44,377 bases of DNA from a virus. The notes beneath the pieces are model-generated. The model made no database searches, had not been told where the DNA came from, and saw nothing but the letters and a program-made list of their open reading frames with translations. Below, piece by piece: positions 32,002 through 39,825 of the stretch (positions are counted from its first letter, which is position 1; every line of letters starts with the position of its first letter). The stretch spans positions 1 to 44,377 of IMG/VR virus record IMGVR_UViG_3300005827_000118, one strand, 5' to 3'. The position numbers were made by a program, and so were the translations under genes.

Positions 32002-32343
32002 ATGCTGAACATCAACAAGCTCAAGCGTCTCGAAGGCTACGACATGTTTTTCTTCACCGACCACGAAGGCAACGCCGTGTTCAAGGGCATCGAGCGCATG
32101 GGCGGCTTTGCCGAGTGCATGTACAACACCGGGAAGCAGTACATGCACGCCTACTCCCGCGCTGACGAGCACAACATGCAGAACTTGCGCGGCGCGCTGG
32201 CGCACGGCTCGCGTCTGCAAGAGTTGCTCTCGCTGGCCTGGACAGAACTTCCCGCAACATACGCCCACTGTGTCACAGCACTTGTGCTTCTCGGCTACTC
32301 GCCGGCGACGATACTCGGGCTGTTCAAGGGAGACATGAACTAG
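32002..32343 (+). CDS. Hypothetical protein (113 aa)
   Basis: 113 aa with TAGGAGGAAACC. MFFFTDHEGNAVFKGIERMG looks like beta strands, followed by YMHAYSRADEHNMQNLRGAL and a C-terminal helical, mildly hydrophobic stretch (AHCVTALVLLGYSPATILGL). No family recognised. Confidence 0.62.
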   Translation: MLNINKLKRLEGYDMFFFTDHEGNAVFKGIERMGGFAECMYNTGKQYMHAYSRADEHNMQNLRGALAHGSRLQELLSLAWTELPATYAHCVTALVLLGYSPATILGLFKGDMN

Positions 32344-32352
32344 GGAGGACAC

Positions 32353-32535
32353 ATGGACATCTGCGAAAGCTGCGGCGCGCAGATCGACGAGGACGAGCCG
32401 CACTACTACACGAGGGACGAAGGCGGCGGCAGGATGCGCAGGGTTTGCGAGAACTGCCTGGACGCCGACGACAAGCAGAACCTTGACCGCTGGAACACCG
32501 CGGACGCCGTCGCGATGCACGCGATGGTCGGCTAG
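32353..32535 (+). CDS. Small CxxC zinc-finger-like protein
   Basis: 60 aa with TAGGGAGGACAC. CESCGAQIDEDEPHYYTRDE is followed by RVCENCLDADD, two C-x2-C pairs 29 residues apart, typical of a zinc ribbon of the ribosome/RNA-polymerase-associated sort. It could bind a host protein or nucleic acid. Role unknown. Confidence 0.68.
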   Translation: MDICESCGAQIDEDEPHYYTRDEGGGRMRRVCENCLDADDKQNLDRWNTADAVAMHAMVG

Positions 32536-32543
32536 GAGGCCAC

Positions 32544-32951
32544 ATGCCCAAGATCGTCAAGAACGCGAACATCGACCGCATCCGCAAGCACATCGACGAC
32601 GTCGAGCAAGGGCTCCCGGTGCCGGGATTCCTGGGTCTGTTTATGCCGAACGAGAGCTACTGCGTCATCGCCGGAACGCTCGACGACATGACGGACCACG
32701 GCAGGGTGCTGGCCGCTGTGAAGGAGGCCGGGATCATGTTCGGTGCCGCACTGGCTCAGCTGTTCACGCCCGAACAGCCCGCACAGGTGCAGGTGCTCGC
32801 CATCCAGGCGATGATGCGCGGCACTCGCGACGCCTTCTCCGAGGGCATCTACAAGGCGCTGCGCCAGGAAGCGAACGCGGAAACGAGGCTCCGGCTGGCG
32901 GCCATGGAAACCGCCATATCCACCGGGGTGAATCTGCGTTCCGAGCAATAG
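32544..32951 (+). CDS. Hypothetical protein (135 aa)
   Basis: 135 aa with TAGGAGGCCAC. The N-terminus (NANIDRIRKHIDDVEQGLPV) leads to ESYCVIAGTLDDMTDHGRVL. The rest is helical (AALAQLFTPEQPAQVQVLAI, DAFSEGIYKALRQEANAETR). Lacks recognisable motifs. Confidence 0.62.
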   Translation: MPKIVKNANIDRIRKHIDDVEQGLPVPGFLGLFMPNESYCVIAGTLDDMTDHGRVLAAVKEAGIMFGAALAQLFTPEQPAQVQVLAIQAMMRGTRDAFSEGIYKALRQEANAETRLRLAAMETAISTGVNLRSEQ

Positions 32952-32953
32952 CC

Positions 32954-33130
32954 ATGTGCTACGGCATCTGCAAACACGAGCGCATGGACGGAGATTGCAC
33001 GCTCAGCCCTGGCGAGCGTGATTGCCCGTGTGCCGGTTGCGGCGAGCACGGCGACGACTGCACCTGTAACCAGGAGGACATCTCCAATGCCCAAGAATCC
33101 GACGGTTCCGCTGACGAAGGACATGCGTGA
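32954..33130 (+). CDS. Cysteine-rich small protein
   Basis: 58 aa, ATG at 32954, two bases after the previous stop. It has eight Cys: two in MCYGICKH, one in DGDC, one in ERDC, and four in PCAGCGEHGDDCTC. The number and spacing suggest a metal-binding or disulfide-stabilised peptide. There is no strong ribosome site, so translation probably depends on termination of the upstream gene. Its 3' end overlaps the next gene (starts 33087) by 44 bases, which is unusual among these tightly but not deeply overlapping genes. It may be real or a chance frame. Confidence 0.45.
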   Translation: MCYGICKHERMDGDCTLSPGERDCPCAGCGEHGDDCTCNQEDISNAQESDGSADEGHA

Positions 33131-33734
33131 GAAGCTGATGTCTCACATCGCTGAAATGGACGCCGCGCCCGAAGAGCGCAAGAAGTACGAGGAGGCCAAG
33201 AAGCTGCTCGTCAAGGCGCTCAAGCCTGAGGTCGCCGCGCTGTTTCCGCCCGACATCCGTTCCATCGTCGAAAGCTTCGACTTCGAGCACGTGAACGAGC
33301 AGCAGTCGCCCTACATCCTGCCGCTTGACCACAACTACCGCATCGACCGGGTGACGAAGATCCCCGACATCGAGTACCGCGACCGCCAGAAACACACGCT
33401 CGAGGACGTCAAGTTCGAGGACATCGGCGTCACCATACCCTACTGCAAGCGCTTCCCGCGCCAATACACCGCCGTCCTGGTGGTCAGCAAGGCGACCTGG
33501 GAGCTTTTCGAAAAGGCGCGCGACTTGCGCAAGGCCTGGAAGAACATCGAATGTCAGATCAAGAAGGCGTACTCGGACTTCGTCAGGCACGCCCGCACGG
33601 TCGACAGGCTCGAGGAGGTCTGGCCGGGCAGCGCAACCATCGCCGGAGAGCCGCAGGTCGCCATCAAGACCTACGACCCGGCCCAGATCGTGCGCGACCA
33701 CAGCAAGGCTCTCATGGAGCAGGAGGCGAAGTAG
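33087..33734 (+). CDS. Hypothetical protein (215 aa)
   Basis: 215 aa from the ATG at 33087, supported by CCAGGAGGACATCTCCA; the frame is open to the left without a ribosome site. Segments are PTVPLTKDMREKLMSHIAEM (N-terminal), EVAALFPPDIRSIVESFDFE, RVTKIPDIEYRDRQKHTLED, PYCKRFPRQYTAVLVVSKAT, and a helix QIKKAYSDFVRHARTVDRLE. Mostly helical with a beta centre. No family recognised. It is the longest of the orphan genes in this run apart from the 29206 gene. Confidence 0.66.
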   Translation: MPKNPTVPLTKDMREKLMSHIAEMDAAPEERKKYEEAKKLLVKALKPEVAALFPPDIRSIVESFDFEHVNEQQSPYILPLDHNYRIDRVTKIPDIEYRDRQKHTLEDVKFEDIGVTIPYCKRFPRQYTAVLVVSKATWELFEKARDLRKAWKNIECQIKKAYSDFVRHARTVDRLEEVWPGSATIAGEPQVAIKTYDPAQIVRDHSKALMEQEAK

Positions 33735-33735
33735 C

Positions 33736-34035
33736 ATGGAGGACCAAGCCGTTCGCCTCTTGGGTGGCTTCATGGGCCGCGCCTTCTACCAGAGCGAGGT
33801 CCGCTTCGCGCACGACATGATCGAAGGGCTCGAGGCCCTGTGCGACGACAGCGCGCAGTTCCAGGCCGAAAAGCTCGACGACATGGAGAGAGACGGAAAG
33901 AAGCACTACAGCGACGACGACGTCGCGTGTTTCCAGGCCAAGATGCGCCGCAGCCGCATGGCCCGCAAGCTGGTCATGAAAATGGCCGACGAGCTTCGCA
34001 AGCAGTACCCGTCGCCGGCGGAAGGCCCGGAGTAG
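33736..34035 (+). CDS. Hypothetical helical protein (99 aa)
   Basis: 99 aa, ATG at 33736 after an AGGAGG eleven bases upstream, one base after the previous stop. Helical and charged (FAHDMIEGLEALCDDSAQFQ, QAKMRRSRMARKLVMKMADE). No family recognised. Confidence 0.6.
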   Translation: MEDQAVRLLGGFMGRAFYQSEVRFAHDMIEGLEALCDDSAQFQAEKLDDMERDGKKHYSDDDVACFQAKMRRSRMARKLVMKMADELRKQYPSPAEGPE

Positions 34036-34039
34036 CCAC

Positions 34040-34252
34040 ATGGTCTACATCAAGGACATCATCAACGCGGCGCTATATGCGGAACTCAAGCCCTGCCCGA
34101 CCTGCGGCCAGGACAAGGTCGTGTACACGGGCATCCTGGGCTTCGACGTCAAGGCGAAGTGCAAGGCGTGCAACACCGAATACTCCATCAACGTCAAGAG
34201 CGAATGGCAAGCCGCCGTCGCGAAGGAGAAGGAACATGCAGAAAGGACTTGA
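34040..34252 (+). CDS. Small zinc-ribbon protein (Lar-like pattern)
   Basis: 70 aa with CGGAGTAGCCAC. LKPCPTCGQDKVVY and AKCKACNTEYSINV form two C-x2-C knuckles about 20 residues apart. This recalls the restriction-alleviation protein Lar and other phage zinc ribbons. Whether it blocks restriction is unknown. It overlaps the DUF932 gene by 17 bases. Confidence 0.65.
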   Translation: MVYIKDIINAALYAELKPCPTCGQDKVVYTGILGFDVKAKCKACNTEYSINVKSEWQAAVAKEKEHAERT

Positions 34253-35303
34253 TCTTGTCGCCCTGGCGCAGCGCGTCCAGGCCCAGGCCCAGGCGAACCG
34301 CGACTTCGTGGTTGACACCCGCGAGGTGCGCATGAACAACGACGCGACGCTGAGCATCCCGTCCGCCGAGCAGATCATCACCGGGCAGTTGCCCATCACC
34401 GAGCACGCGCACGACCAGATCGGTGCCCGGCTCAAGATACCCGCGACCTACTACGACCGGCTGCGCAAGGACCACCCGGCCCTGCTGGCGCAGAACGTCA
34501 ACGCGCTGTTCACCGCCGAGCCGGAGCGCCGCATGGTGCGCACCAGCGAGAGCGGCGTGCGCGCGTTCCTGTCCGACCGCTACCGCCGCCTCGACAACCT
34601 CGAGGTCATGCAGAACGCCGTGCTGCCCATCCTGGGCGACGACCCGAACCTGTCCGTCGTGTCCTCCCAGGTCACGGAGAAGAAGCTCTACCTCAAGATC
34701 GCGAGCCGCACTGTGAAGGGCGAGATCAAGGTAGGCGACGAGATCATGGCCGGGTTCATCCTGTCCAACTCCGAGATCGGCTCGGGCGCCCTGTCCGTGG
34801 CCCCGTTCATTACCCGGCTTGTCTGCATGAACGGTGCCAAGGTCGACAGCCTGGGCAAGCGCAAGTTCCACGTTGGCCGGCAGGTCGAGGAGGACGGCGA
34901 GCTGTTCAGCGACAACACCCTCAAGGCCGACGACCACGCCTTTATGCTCAAGGTCCGCGACATGGTCCGCATCGCCGTCGATCAGAAGCAGTTCGACATC
35001 GTGGTCGAGCGGATGCAGTTGAGCATGGCCGTCACCCTGCCGCACGAGAAGCCGGCGGATGCCATCATGGAGCTTGGCAAGGCCGGGCATCTGCGCGAGG
35101 GCGAGGTCGATCTGGTAGCCCAGGTGCTCCTCATGAACTCGCACCGGGACGGGCTCAGCCAGTTCGGCGTGGCCCAGGCCATCACACAGGTCGCGGGCAC
35201 GGACGCCGTGAGCTACGACCGCGCCACCGAGCTTGAGAGCCTTGGCGGGAACATCTTGCTCATGCCGGGCCGCGACTTCGAGCGCATAGTCAGGGCGGCG
35301 TAG
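34236..35303 (+). CDS. DUF932 family protein
   Basis: 355 aa from the ATG at 34236 (GAAGGAGAAGGAAC upstream). ITEHAHDQIGARLKIPATYY followed by DRL matches the start of DUF932 (Pfam, plasmid and phage). VRAFLSDRYRRLDNLEVMQN, LKIASRTVKGEIKVGDEIMA and GFILSNSEIGSGALSVAPFI then CMNGAKVDSLGKRKFHVGRQ are further family blocks. Family members occur in phage, plasmid and mobile replication modules; the biochemical function is not established. Located between small orphan genes and the helicase/primase block. Confidence 0.87.
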   Translation: MQKGLDLVALAQRVQAQAQANRDFVVDTREVRMNNDATLSIPSAEQIITGQLPITEHAHDQIGARLKIPATYYDRLRKDHPALLAQNVNALFTAEPERRMVRTSESGVRAFLSDRYRRLDNLEVMQNAVLPILGDDPNLSVVSSQVTEKKLYLKIASRTVKGEIKVGDEIMAGFILSNSEIGSGALSVAPFITRLVCMNGAKVDSLGKRKFHVGRQVEEDGELFSDNTLKADDHAFMLKVRDMVRIAVDQKQFDIVVERMQLSMAVTLPHEKPADAIMELGKAGHLREGEVDLVAQVLLMNSHRDGLSQFGVAQAITQVAGTDAVSYDRATELESLGGNILLMPGRDFERIVRAA

Positions 35304-35307
35304 GCCC

Positions 35308-35493
35308 ATGCGTTGGGCACCGCTCATCGACAAGGCCCTCAAGTTCGAGCGGCAGCTAGACATCGTTGCCGACAACGCGAAGCTCGACTTGCGACCGTCC
35401 GAGTCGATCAGGCAGATCGAAAAGGCAAAGGAGTGTATCGCAGCGGCCCGCGGGCATCTCGTGGAAGCAGCGAAAGAGAACAAGAGGAAATAG
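35308..35493 (+). CDS. Small helical hypothetical protein
   Basis: 61 aa, ATG at 35308. Basic and helical: DKALKFERQLDIVADNAKLD and RQIEKAKECIAAARGHLVEA. It has no clear ribosome site and starts four bases after the DUF932 stop, so coupling is likely. Confidence 0.58.
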   Translation: MRWAPLIDKALKFERQLDIVADNAKLDLRPSESIRQIEKAKECIAAARGHLVEAAKENKRK

Positions 35494-35495
35494 CC

Positions 35496-35966
35496 ATGAA
35501 AGGACACAAGTACCTCCTCGGCCTGTGCGACGCGGAGGGCAGAGGCGTCAAGCGCAACGAGGCCTACATAACGTGGGACTTCGAGGACGGAAAGTTCTCG
35601 ATGTGCGCGGAGGTGTGGCTCCCGAGCAAGCGCGACATCATCATGGGCGGTCAGTGCGTCGGAGAGGTCGCGGCCATGTTCCCGCACGATGCCAAAGCGC
35701 AGCGCATGGCCGAAATCTGGAAGCGCTGGCACCTGAACGACATGACCGCTGGCAGTCCCGCCCAGGAGGACTACCTCCGCAACAACCCCATCACCTGGAA
35801 GTTCCCGCAGTCCCACTACACCGTGGCTTCACAGGTGCTCGCCGACGCCGGCCTCAACCCCGACCCGAACTACAGCTACAAGGGAAAACCCTACAGCTAC
35901 GGACATGCGTGGCTCATGGAGGAAATCCCGTCTGAGATCGCAGCCGAGATCGAGTCGTGGTCTTGA
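35496..35966 (+). CDS. Hypothetical protein (156 aa)
   Basis: 156 aa, ATG at 35496 with CAAGAGGAAATAGCC. HKYLLGLCDAEGRGVKRNEA then YITWDFEDGKFSMCAEVWLP look like beta strands; SKRDIIMGGQCVGEVAAMFP, a WHLNDMTAG motif and HYTVASQVLADAGLNPDPNY follow. Unassigned, although the aromatic and Gly content suggests a compact enzyme-like or binding fold. Confidence 0.65.
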   Translation: MKGHKYLLGLCDAEGRGVKRNEAYITWDFEDGKFSMCAEVWLPSKRDIIMGGQCVGEVAAMFPHDAKAQRMAEIWKRWHLNDMTAGSPAQEDYLRNNPITWKFPQSHYTVASQVLADAGLNPDPNYSYKGKPYSYGHAWLMEEIPSEIAAEIESWS

Positions 35967-36033
35967 CCAAGTAACCCCAAACGGGTACAGAAAATCCCAG
36001 GCCCGTACACCCTTAAACCCAGGAGACAGCCTC

Positions 36034-36219
36034 ATGAGCGAGACGACCGACAACACCGAGAAGAAGGGCTTCAAGCTGAGCAAGGACGACCGCAAGGCCA
36101 TCTGCGCCGGCCTCAAGCTGCACCGCCAGGAAGTGACCGACATGCCCGACCATCCCAAGTGGGACAAGCGCGCCGAAGTCGCCAACCTGGACCGCCTCAT
36201 CGAGCACTTCGAGAAGTAG
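36034..36219 (+). CDS. Small charged hypothetical protein before the terminator
   Basis: 61 aa from the ATG at 36034 with CCCAGGAGACAGCCTC. Basic/acidic helix, KKGFKLSKDDRKAICAGLKL then HRQEVTDMPDHPKWDKRAEV. It ends just before a strong terminator. Confidence 0.62.
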   Translation: MSETTDNTEKKGFKLSKDDRKAICAGLKLHRQEVTDMPDHPKWDKRAEVANLDRLIEHFEK

Positions 36220-36232
36220 CTCAGCCCAACCG

Positions 36233-36278
36233 AAGGGCCTTCATGAAGCAGAGTGATGCTACATGAAGGCCCTTTTTT
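36233..36278 (+). terminator. Strong rho-independent terminator before the helicase genes
   Basis: AAGGGCCTTCATG (36233-36245) and CATGAAGGCCCTT (36262-36274) form a perfect 13-bp stem with an inner AGCA/TGCT pair; the T run continues to 36278. It separates the early orphan genes from the replication block. Confidence 0.9.
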
Positions 36279-36318
36279 GTTGGCATCCGTCTGACCATTT
36301 GCTACTTTGGAGGCACCG

Positions 36319-37719
36319 ATGAAACCGAACTATACTCTCAACAAGGGGCTGTGGAAACATCAGGCCCTCGGAGTCGTTCTCGCACGTGAGCGCGGCCATG
36401 TTTTCAACATGGACATGGGCACGGGCAAGACGCTCACGACGCTCGGCGTGGCGAAGGAGATCGGCGCGTGCCGCATCCTGAACCTGTGCCCGAAGGTCGC
36501 GCTGGACGTCTGGCCCAGGGAAATCGCCAAGCACGTTGACGGCCCGATGGTCGGCATCAGCATGACCGGCACGCGCCCGCTGGCCCGGCGCACGAAGGAC
36601 GCCTTCCAAGAGATCCGCCGGTGTGAAATCCATGACCGGCCCTACATCCTGTCCGTCAACTACGAGGCATTCTACCGAGAGCCGCTGTTCAAGATGCTGT
36701 TCGAGATTCCCTGGGACATCATCGTGTGCGACGAGAGCCGCAAGATCAAGGCCCCGAGCGGGGTGCAGAGCAAGAACGTCTACGCGCTCGAGAACTTGCT
36801 CGGCTCGCGCAAGCGCCCTCTCCCGCTCGCCCTGGACGGCACGTTCCTGGCCCACTCCATGCTCGACGCCTTCGGGCAGATGCGCTTCGTCGCTCCCCAG
36901 GTGTTCGGCATGAGCTACTTCATGTTCGAGAAACGCTACGCCATCAAGGGCGGCTTCGAGCAGAAGCAGGTCGTCGGCTTCCAGAACGTCGAGGAGTTCC
37001 AGGAACGGCTCCGGCCCTGGGTCTACACGGTCAAGAGCGAGGAAGTGCAGGAGCTTCCACCGGTCGAGGACATCCCCATCGTGTTCGACCTGGACGGAGC
37101 GACGGCAAAGCTCTACGACCAGATGGACAAAGAGTTCTGCGCCGACGTGCAGGGCGGCATGGTCACGGCGAAGAACGCCATGGTCAAGGTGCTGCGCTTG
37201 CAGCAGATCACCGGCGGATTCCTGCCGGGCGAGTCCGAGTCCGTCCAGGTCGGCACCGACAAGCTCGCCGCGCTCGAGGAGTTGCTCGACGGCATCCCCC
37301 CGCACGAGCCGGTCGTCATCTTCACGAGGTTCACACCGGACCTCTACGCGTGCGTCGGGCTGCTCAAGAACAAGCGCGGCACAGTCGCCATCGTGGGCGA
37401 CGGCAACCACGAGTCCGAGCAGTTTATGGCCGGAGAGCACAAGAACATCGTGCTCAATATCAAGGCCGGTGGCATGAGCATCGACCTCACGCGCGCCCGC
37501 TACGTGATCTACTACTCCATCGACCCGAGCCTGTCCGCCTACATGCAGTCGCGCAAGCGGTCGCACAGGCCCGGCCAGGAGCGGCCCGTCGTCAACTACC
37601 ACCTTGTTGCACGTGGAACAGTCGACCAGAAGATCTACCGGGCGCTGGCCCGGCGCGAAGAAGTCATTGAGTCCGTGGTGGAAGGCATCCGCCGCGGCAC
37701 CCCCGACACGCTGGAATAA
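36319..37719 (+). CDS. SNF2-like superfamily 2 helicase
   Basis: 466 aa from the ATG at 36319 with TTTGGAGGCACC. Motif I MDMGTGKT (residues 31-38), motif Ia near ILNLCPKVALDVW, motif II DESRKIKAPSG (138-148), and C-terminal motifs V and VI GGMSIDLTRARYVIYYS and MQSRKRSHRPGQERPV. The region after motif II reads ALDGTFLAHSMLDAFGQM (171-188), where most relatives have LTGTP at the DGTF position. This departure may weaken coupling between ATP hydrolysis and DNA translocation. SNF2-like phage enzymes are thought to remodel or unwind DNA during replication or recombination. Confidence 0.88.
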   Translation: MKPNYTLNKGLWKHQALGVVLARERGHVFNMDMGTGKTLTTLGVAKEIGACRILNLCPKVALDVWPREIAKHVDGPMVGISMTGTRPLARRTKDAFQEIRRCEIHDRPYILSVNYEAFYREPLFKMLFEIPWDIIVCDESRKIKAPSGVQSKNVYALENLLGSRKRPLPLALDGTFLAHSMLDAFGQMRFVAPQVFGMSYFMFEKRYAIKGGFEQKQVVGFQNVEEFQERLRPWVYTVKSEEVQELPPVEDIPIVFDLDGATAKLYDQMDKEFCADVQGGMVTAKNAMVKVLRLQQITGGFLPGESESVQVGTDKLAALEELLDGIPPHEPVVIFTRFTPDLYACVGLLKNKRGTVAIVGDGNHESEQFMAGEHKNIVLNIKAGGMSIDLTRARYVIYYSIDPSLSAYMQSRKRSHRPGQERPVVNYHLVARGTVDQKIYRALARREEVIESVVEGIRRGTPDTLE

Positions 37720-37728
37720 GGAGAGCGC

Positions 37729-38052
37729 ATGTCTGTCACGCAGAACTACAAGAACAAGATGTACCGCTGGCGCGAGCGTTCCCCGCTGCGCATGTGGCGG
37801 CAGGAGAAAGGCTTCGGCCAGGACGAAGCGGCCCGGCTGCTCGGGCTGCACCCTGCCAGCTACGAGCGCTACGAGACGGGCATCACCACGCCCAGGAAAA
37901 TCGGGAACGCCTACTGCGTCGGCGTGCGCACGACGCTGATGGATGCCCGCAAGAACTACCCCTGGGACGATTGGATGGAGCCCAGGACCGGCGTGAGCTT
38001 CGCCACGTTCAGCGCCTGGATGATGGAACGCCCGAAGATTGAGAGATGCTAG
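37729..38052 (+). CDS. Helix-turn-helix (XRE/Cro-like) regulator
   Basis: 107 aa, ATG at 37729 with TAAGGAGAGCGC. Residues about 20-58 give an HTH_3-type domain: LRMWRQEKGFGQDEAARLLG then LHPASYERYETGITTPRK. The N-terminal 19 residues are basic. The C-terminal 45 residues (ARKNYPWDDWMEPRTGVSFA) have no known fold. Being next to a helicase in the replication operon it could regulate transcription from the control region. A temperate lifestyle is not implied because no integrase was seen. Confidence 0.75.
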   Translation: MSVTQNYKNKMYRWRERSPLRMWRQEKGFGQDEAARLLGLHPASYERYETGITTPRKIGNAYCVGVRTTLMDARKNYPWDDWMEPRTGVSFATFSAWMMERPKIERC

Positions 38053-38061
38053 GAGGAAACC

Positions 38062-38331
38062 ATGCCTGAGTTCAGAATCGGCGGTGCGCTCATCGACGCG
38101 ATCTACCGCTACGTCTACGAGTGGAGAAGCAAGGACATGCGCGAGCCCAAGGACCATCTTCGCATCATCCTCAGTCCCGAGGCAGTACGCTCCATTCTCA
38201 TCCTCCCGCAGAGAGACATCATCTCGTTCGTCGAGATGGACTACCTGAGTTCGGGGCCGGTCAAGAGCATCATCGGAATCCCGGTCGAGATCAGCAACAA
38301 CGTCAACATCATGGCGATCAAGCAGGTCTAG
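38062..38331 (+). CDS. Hypothetical protein (89 aa)
   Basis: 89 aa with TAGGAGGAAACC. IGGALIDAIYRYVYEWRSKD and LRIILSPEAVRSILILPQRD then VKSIIGIPVEISNNVNIMAI suggest an alpha/beta fold with a buried core. No family recognised. Confidence 0.62.
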   Translation: MPEFRIGGALIDAIYRYVYEWRSKDMREPKDHLRIILSPEAVRSILILPQRDIISFVEMDYLSSGPVKSIIGIPVEISNNVNIMAIKQV

Positions 38332-38333
38332 CC

Positions 38334-38354
38334 CGGCTCGGCTTCGCCTCGCCG
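38334..38354. repeat. GC-rich hairpin after the 89-aa gene
   Basis: CGGC (38334-38337) pairs with GCCG (38351-38354); inner GGC/GCC pair around a TTC loop. Related to the hairpins at 28071 and 30784. No T run. Confidence 0.4.
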
Positions 38355-38393
38355 TCACAACACCGGATACTACTGCCAAACCCAGGAGGACTT

Positions 38394-38840
38394 ATGGACT
38401 TGAAGGACAAGGTCGCGGCGTTCACCGCCGCCAAGAGGAAGGCCAAGGCGCTCAGTGCGCAGCTTGACGACGCCAAGGCGGAAGCCTTGACGCTCGGCGA
38501 GGAGCTTCTCAGCGACATGCTCGAGGCCGAGATGCAGAACATCAAGGGCGCGGACGGCTCCGTGGTCTACATCCGCCGGGCGTTCACAGCCGGCGTGGTC
38601 GAGGGCCAGATGCCCGTGCTGGTCAAGGGCCTCATCGAGCAGGGCAACGACACCGTCGTCTCCGTCAACAGCATGACCCTCAAGGGCATGGTGAACGAGG
38701 CGCTCAAGCTGGCGTCGGAGGAGAAGGGACTCAAGCTGGACACCCTCACCAGCGAGGAAGCTCTCGCCATCCTGCCGGAGCCGCTCAAGTCTACCGTGCA
38801 GCTGAGCACCAGGACCACCGTCGAAGCGAAGGGCCTGTGA
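38394..38840 (+). CDS. Helical phage protein of the replication operon
   Basis: 148 aa from the ATG at 38394 with CCCAGGAGGACTT. The N-terminal coiled coil (DKVAAFTAAKRKAKALSAQL and EALTLGEELLSDMLEAEMQN) is followed by VVYIRRAFTAGVVEGQMPVL, a VNSMTLKGMVNEALKLASEE helix and LPEPLKSTVQLSTRTTVEAK. This order resembles a small phage family of unknown function often found near recombination or ssDNA-binding genes; the match is by eye. The GTGA overlap with the next gene couples them. Confidence 0.62.
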   Translation: MDLKDKVAAFTAAKRKAKALSAQLDDAKAEALTLGEELLSDMLEAEMQNIKGADGSVVYIRRAFTAGVVEGQMPVLVKGLIEQGNDTVVSVNSMTLKGMVNEALKLASEEKGLKLDTLTSEEALAILPEPLKSTVQLSTRTTVEAKGL

Positions 38841-39067
38841 GCCTCAAGAAGCGCGTCGACAGGGCGTATGAGGGCGCGTCCGAGCATCTCAAGGGTGAAC
38901 CGACTTGTTACCTCGCAGTCGTCGTGGCAGACGAAGAGGGCAAGTTCGTCATCCGGGAGGGTGGAACCATGACCGCCGAACAGCGGCAGCACATCCTCAC
39001 GGAATTGAAGAACGCCAACGGAGTTGGCAGTCTCATCAACCTCAAGCCGCATGGCTTGAGCCACTAG
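38837..39067 (+). CDS. Small hypothetical protein with GTG start
   Basis: 76 aa, GTG at 38837 overlapping the previous TGA. CYLAVVVADEEGKFVIREGG followed by TMTAEQRQHILTELKNANGV looks like a strand pair then a helix. No family recognised. Confidence 0.6.
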   Translation: MSLKKRVDRAYEGASEHLKGEPTCYLAVVVADEEGKFVIREGGTMTAEQRQHILTELKNANGVGSLINLKPHGLSH

Positions 39068-39075
39068 GAGTCAAC

Positions 39076-39816
39076 GTGAGCAAGCGTCAGTCTGACGAAG
39101 CTTCCCCGTCCCAGGTTCCCGCTGTTGTCGGCGAGAACTTCCTCGCCATCGCCCAGGCCGACACCATCGGCGAAGTGATGAAGGAGAACCTCGAAGGCGT
39201 CGACCTCGGCAGCTTCGATCTTCCCTCCATCAAGGTTCCGACCGGCGACGTGACCTTCTTCCAGGTCGCCACCGCCGCCGGGCCGAAGGCGGTCAAGGAG
39301 TTCGAGGCCATCATCCTGCACCATCACAAGTGCCGCCGCTACTACGAGAAGAGCGTCGACGACGCCGACGACCAGGGCGCGCAGCCCGATTGCAAGAGCG
39401 ACGACGGCATCATGGGCGCCAAGAACGCCGAGTCTCCGGCGGCTGACAAGGGCCAGGGCGGCGACTGCTCCAAGTGCCCGCTCGCGCAGTACGGCACGGC
39501 CAGCAAGGGCGACGGTCAGGCGTGCTCCGAACGCCGCCGCCTGTACCTGCTGCTGCCCGATGCCACGCTGCCCATGCGCCTCGAGCTTCCCCCCACTTCG
39601 CTCATCCAGTGGAAGGAGTTTACCGTGCGCATGACCAACGCCGGAATCGGCGTCAAGTCGTCCGTCGTGAAGATCGGCCTCATGGCCGACACCAGCAAGT
39701 CGTCCAAGAAGAAGTGCGTCCGCGCCACCTTCGAGCTGGTCGGCCAGCTGAGCACCGACCAGAAGAGCCTCGTCACCGGCTACCGCGACGCGATCATGGG
39801 CAACCTGCACAAGTAG
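39076..39816 (+). CDS. Cys-motif protein of the replication operon
   Basis: 246 aa from the GTG at 39076 with TAGGAGTCAAC. Three parts are visible: an N-terminal helical region (GEVMKENLEGVDLGSFDLPS), a segment with KEFEAIILHHHKCRRYYEKS, and a Cys region with CKSD, CSKCPLAQYG and ACSERRRLYLLLP, probably binding one metal ion. PMRLELPPTSLIQWKEFTVR and RATFELVGQL follow. Proteins of this pattern occur in phage replication or recombination modules and may bind single-stranded DNA. That function is inference from context and Cys spacing. A terminator follows. Confidence 0.65.
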   Translation: MSKRQSDEASPSQVPAVVGENFLAIAQADTIGEVMKENLEGVDLGSFDLPSIKVPTGDVTFFQVATAAGPKAVKEFEAIILHHHKCRRYYEKSVDDADDQGAQPDCKSDDGIMGAKNAESPAADKGQGGDCSKCPLAQYGTASKGDGQACSERRRLYLLLPDATLPMRLELPPTSLIQWKEFTVRMTNAGIGVKSSVVKIGLMADTSKSSKKKCVRATFELVGQLSTDQKSLVTGYRDAIMGNLHK

Positions 39817-39825
39817 AACCACAAC

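Noticed and set aside
34194-35816. A 540-codon leftward open frame
   Set aside because: Antisense to the DUF932 gene and two small genes; no domain and shadow-like composition.
36280-36308. Promoter-like pair TTGGCA (36280) and TACTTT (36303) with 17-base spacing before the helicase gene
   Set aside because: A start 6-8 bases after the -10 would lie beyond the GGAGG ribosome site of the gene, so the mRNA would lack it; the -10 is also poor.
36259-38379. A 706-codon leftward open frame
   Set aside because: Antisense to the SNF2-like helicase and neighbours; low-complexity Leu/Asp/Val/His-rich translation without motifs.
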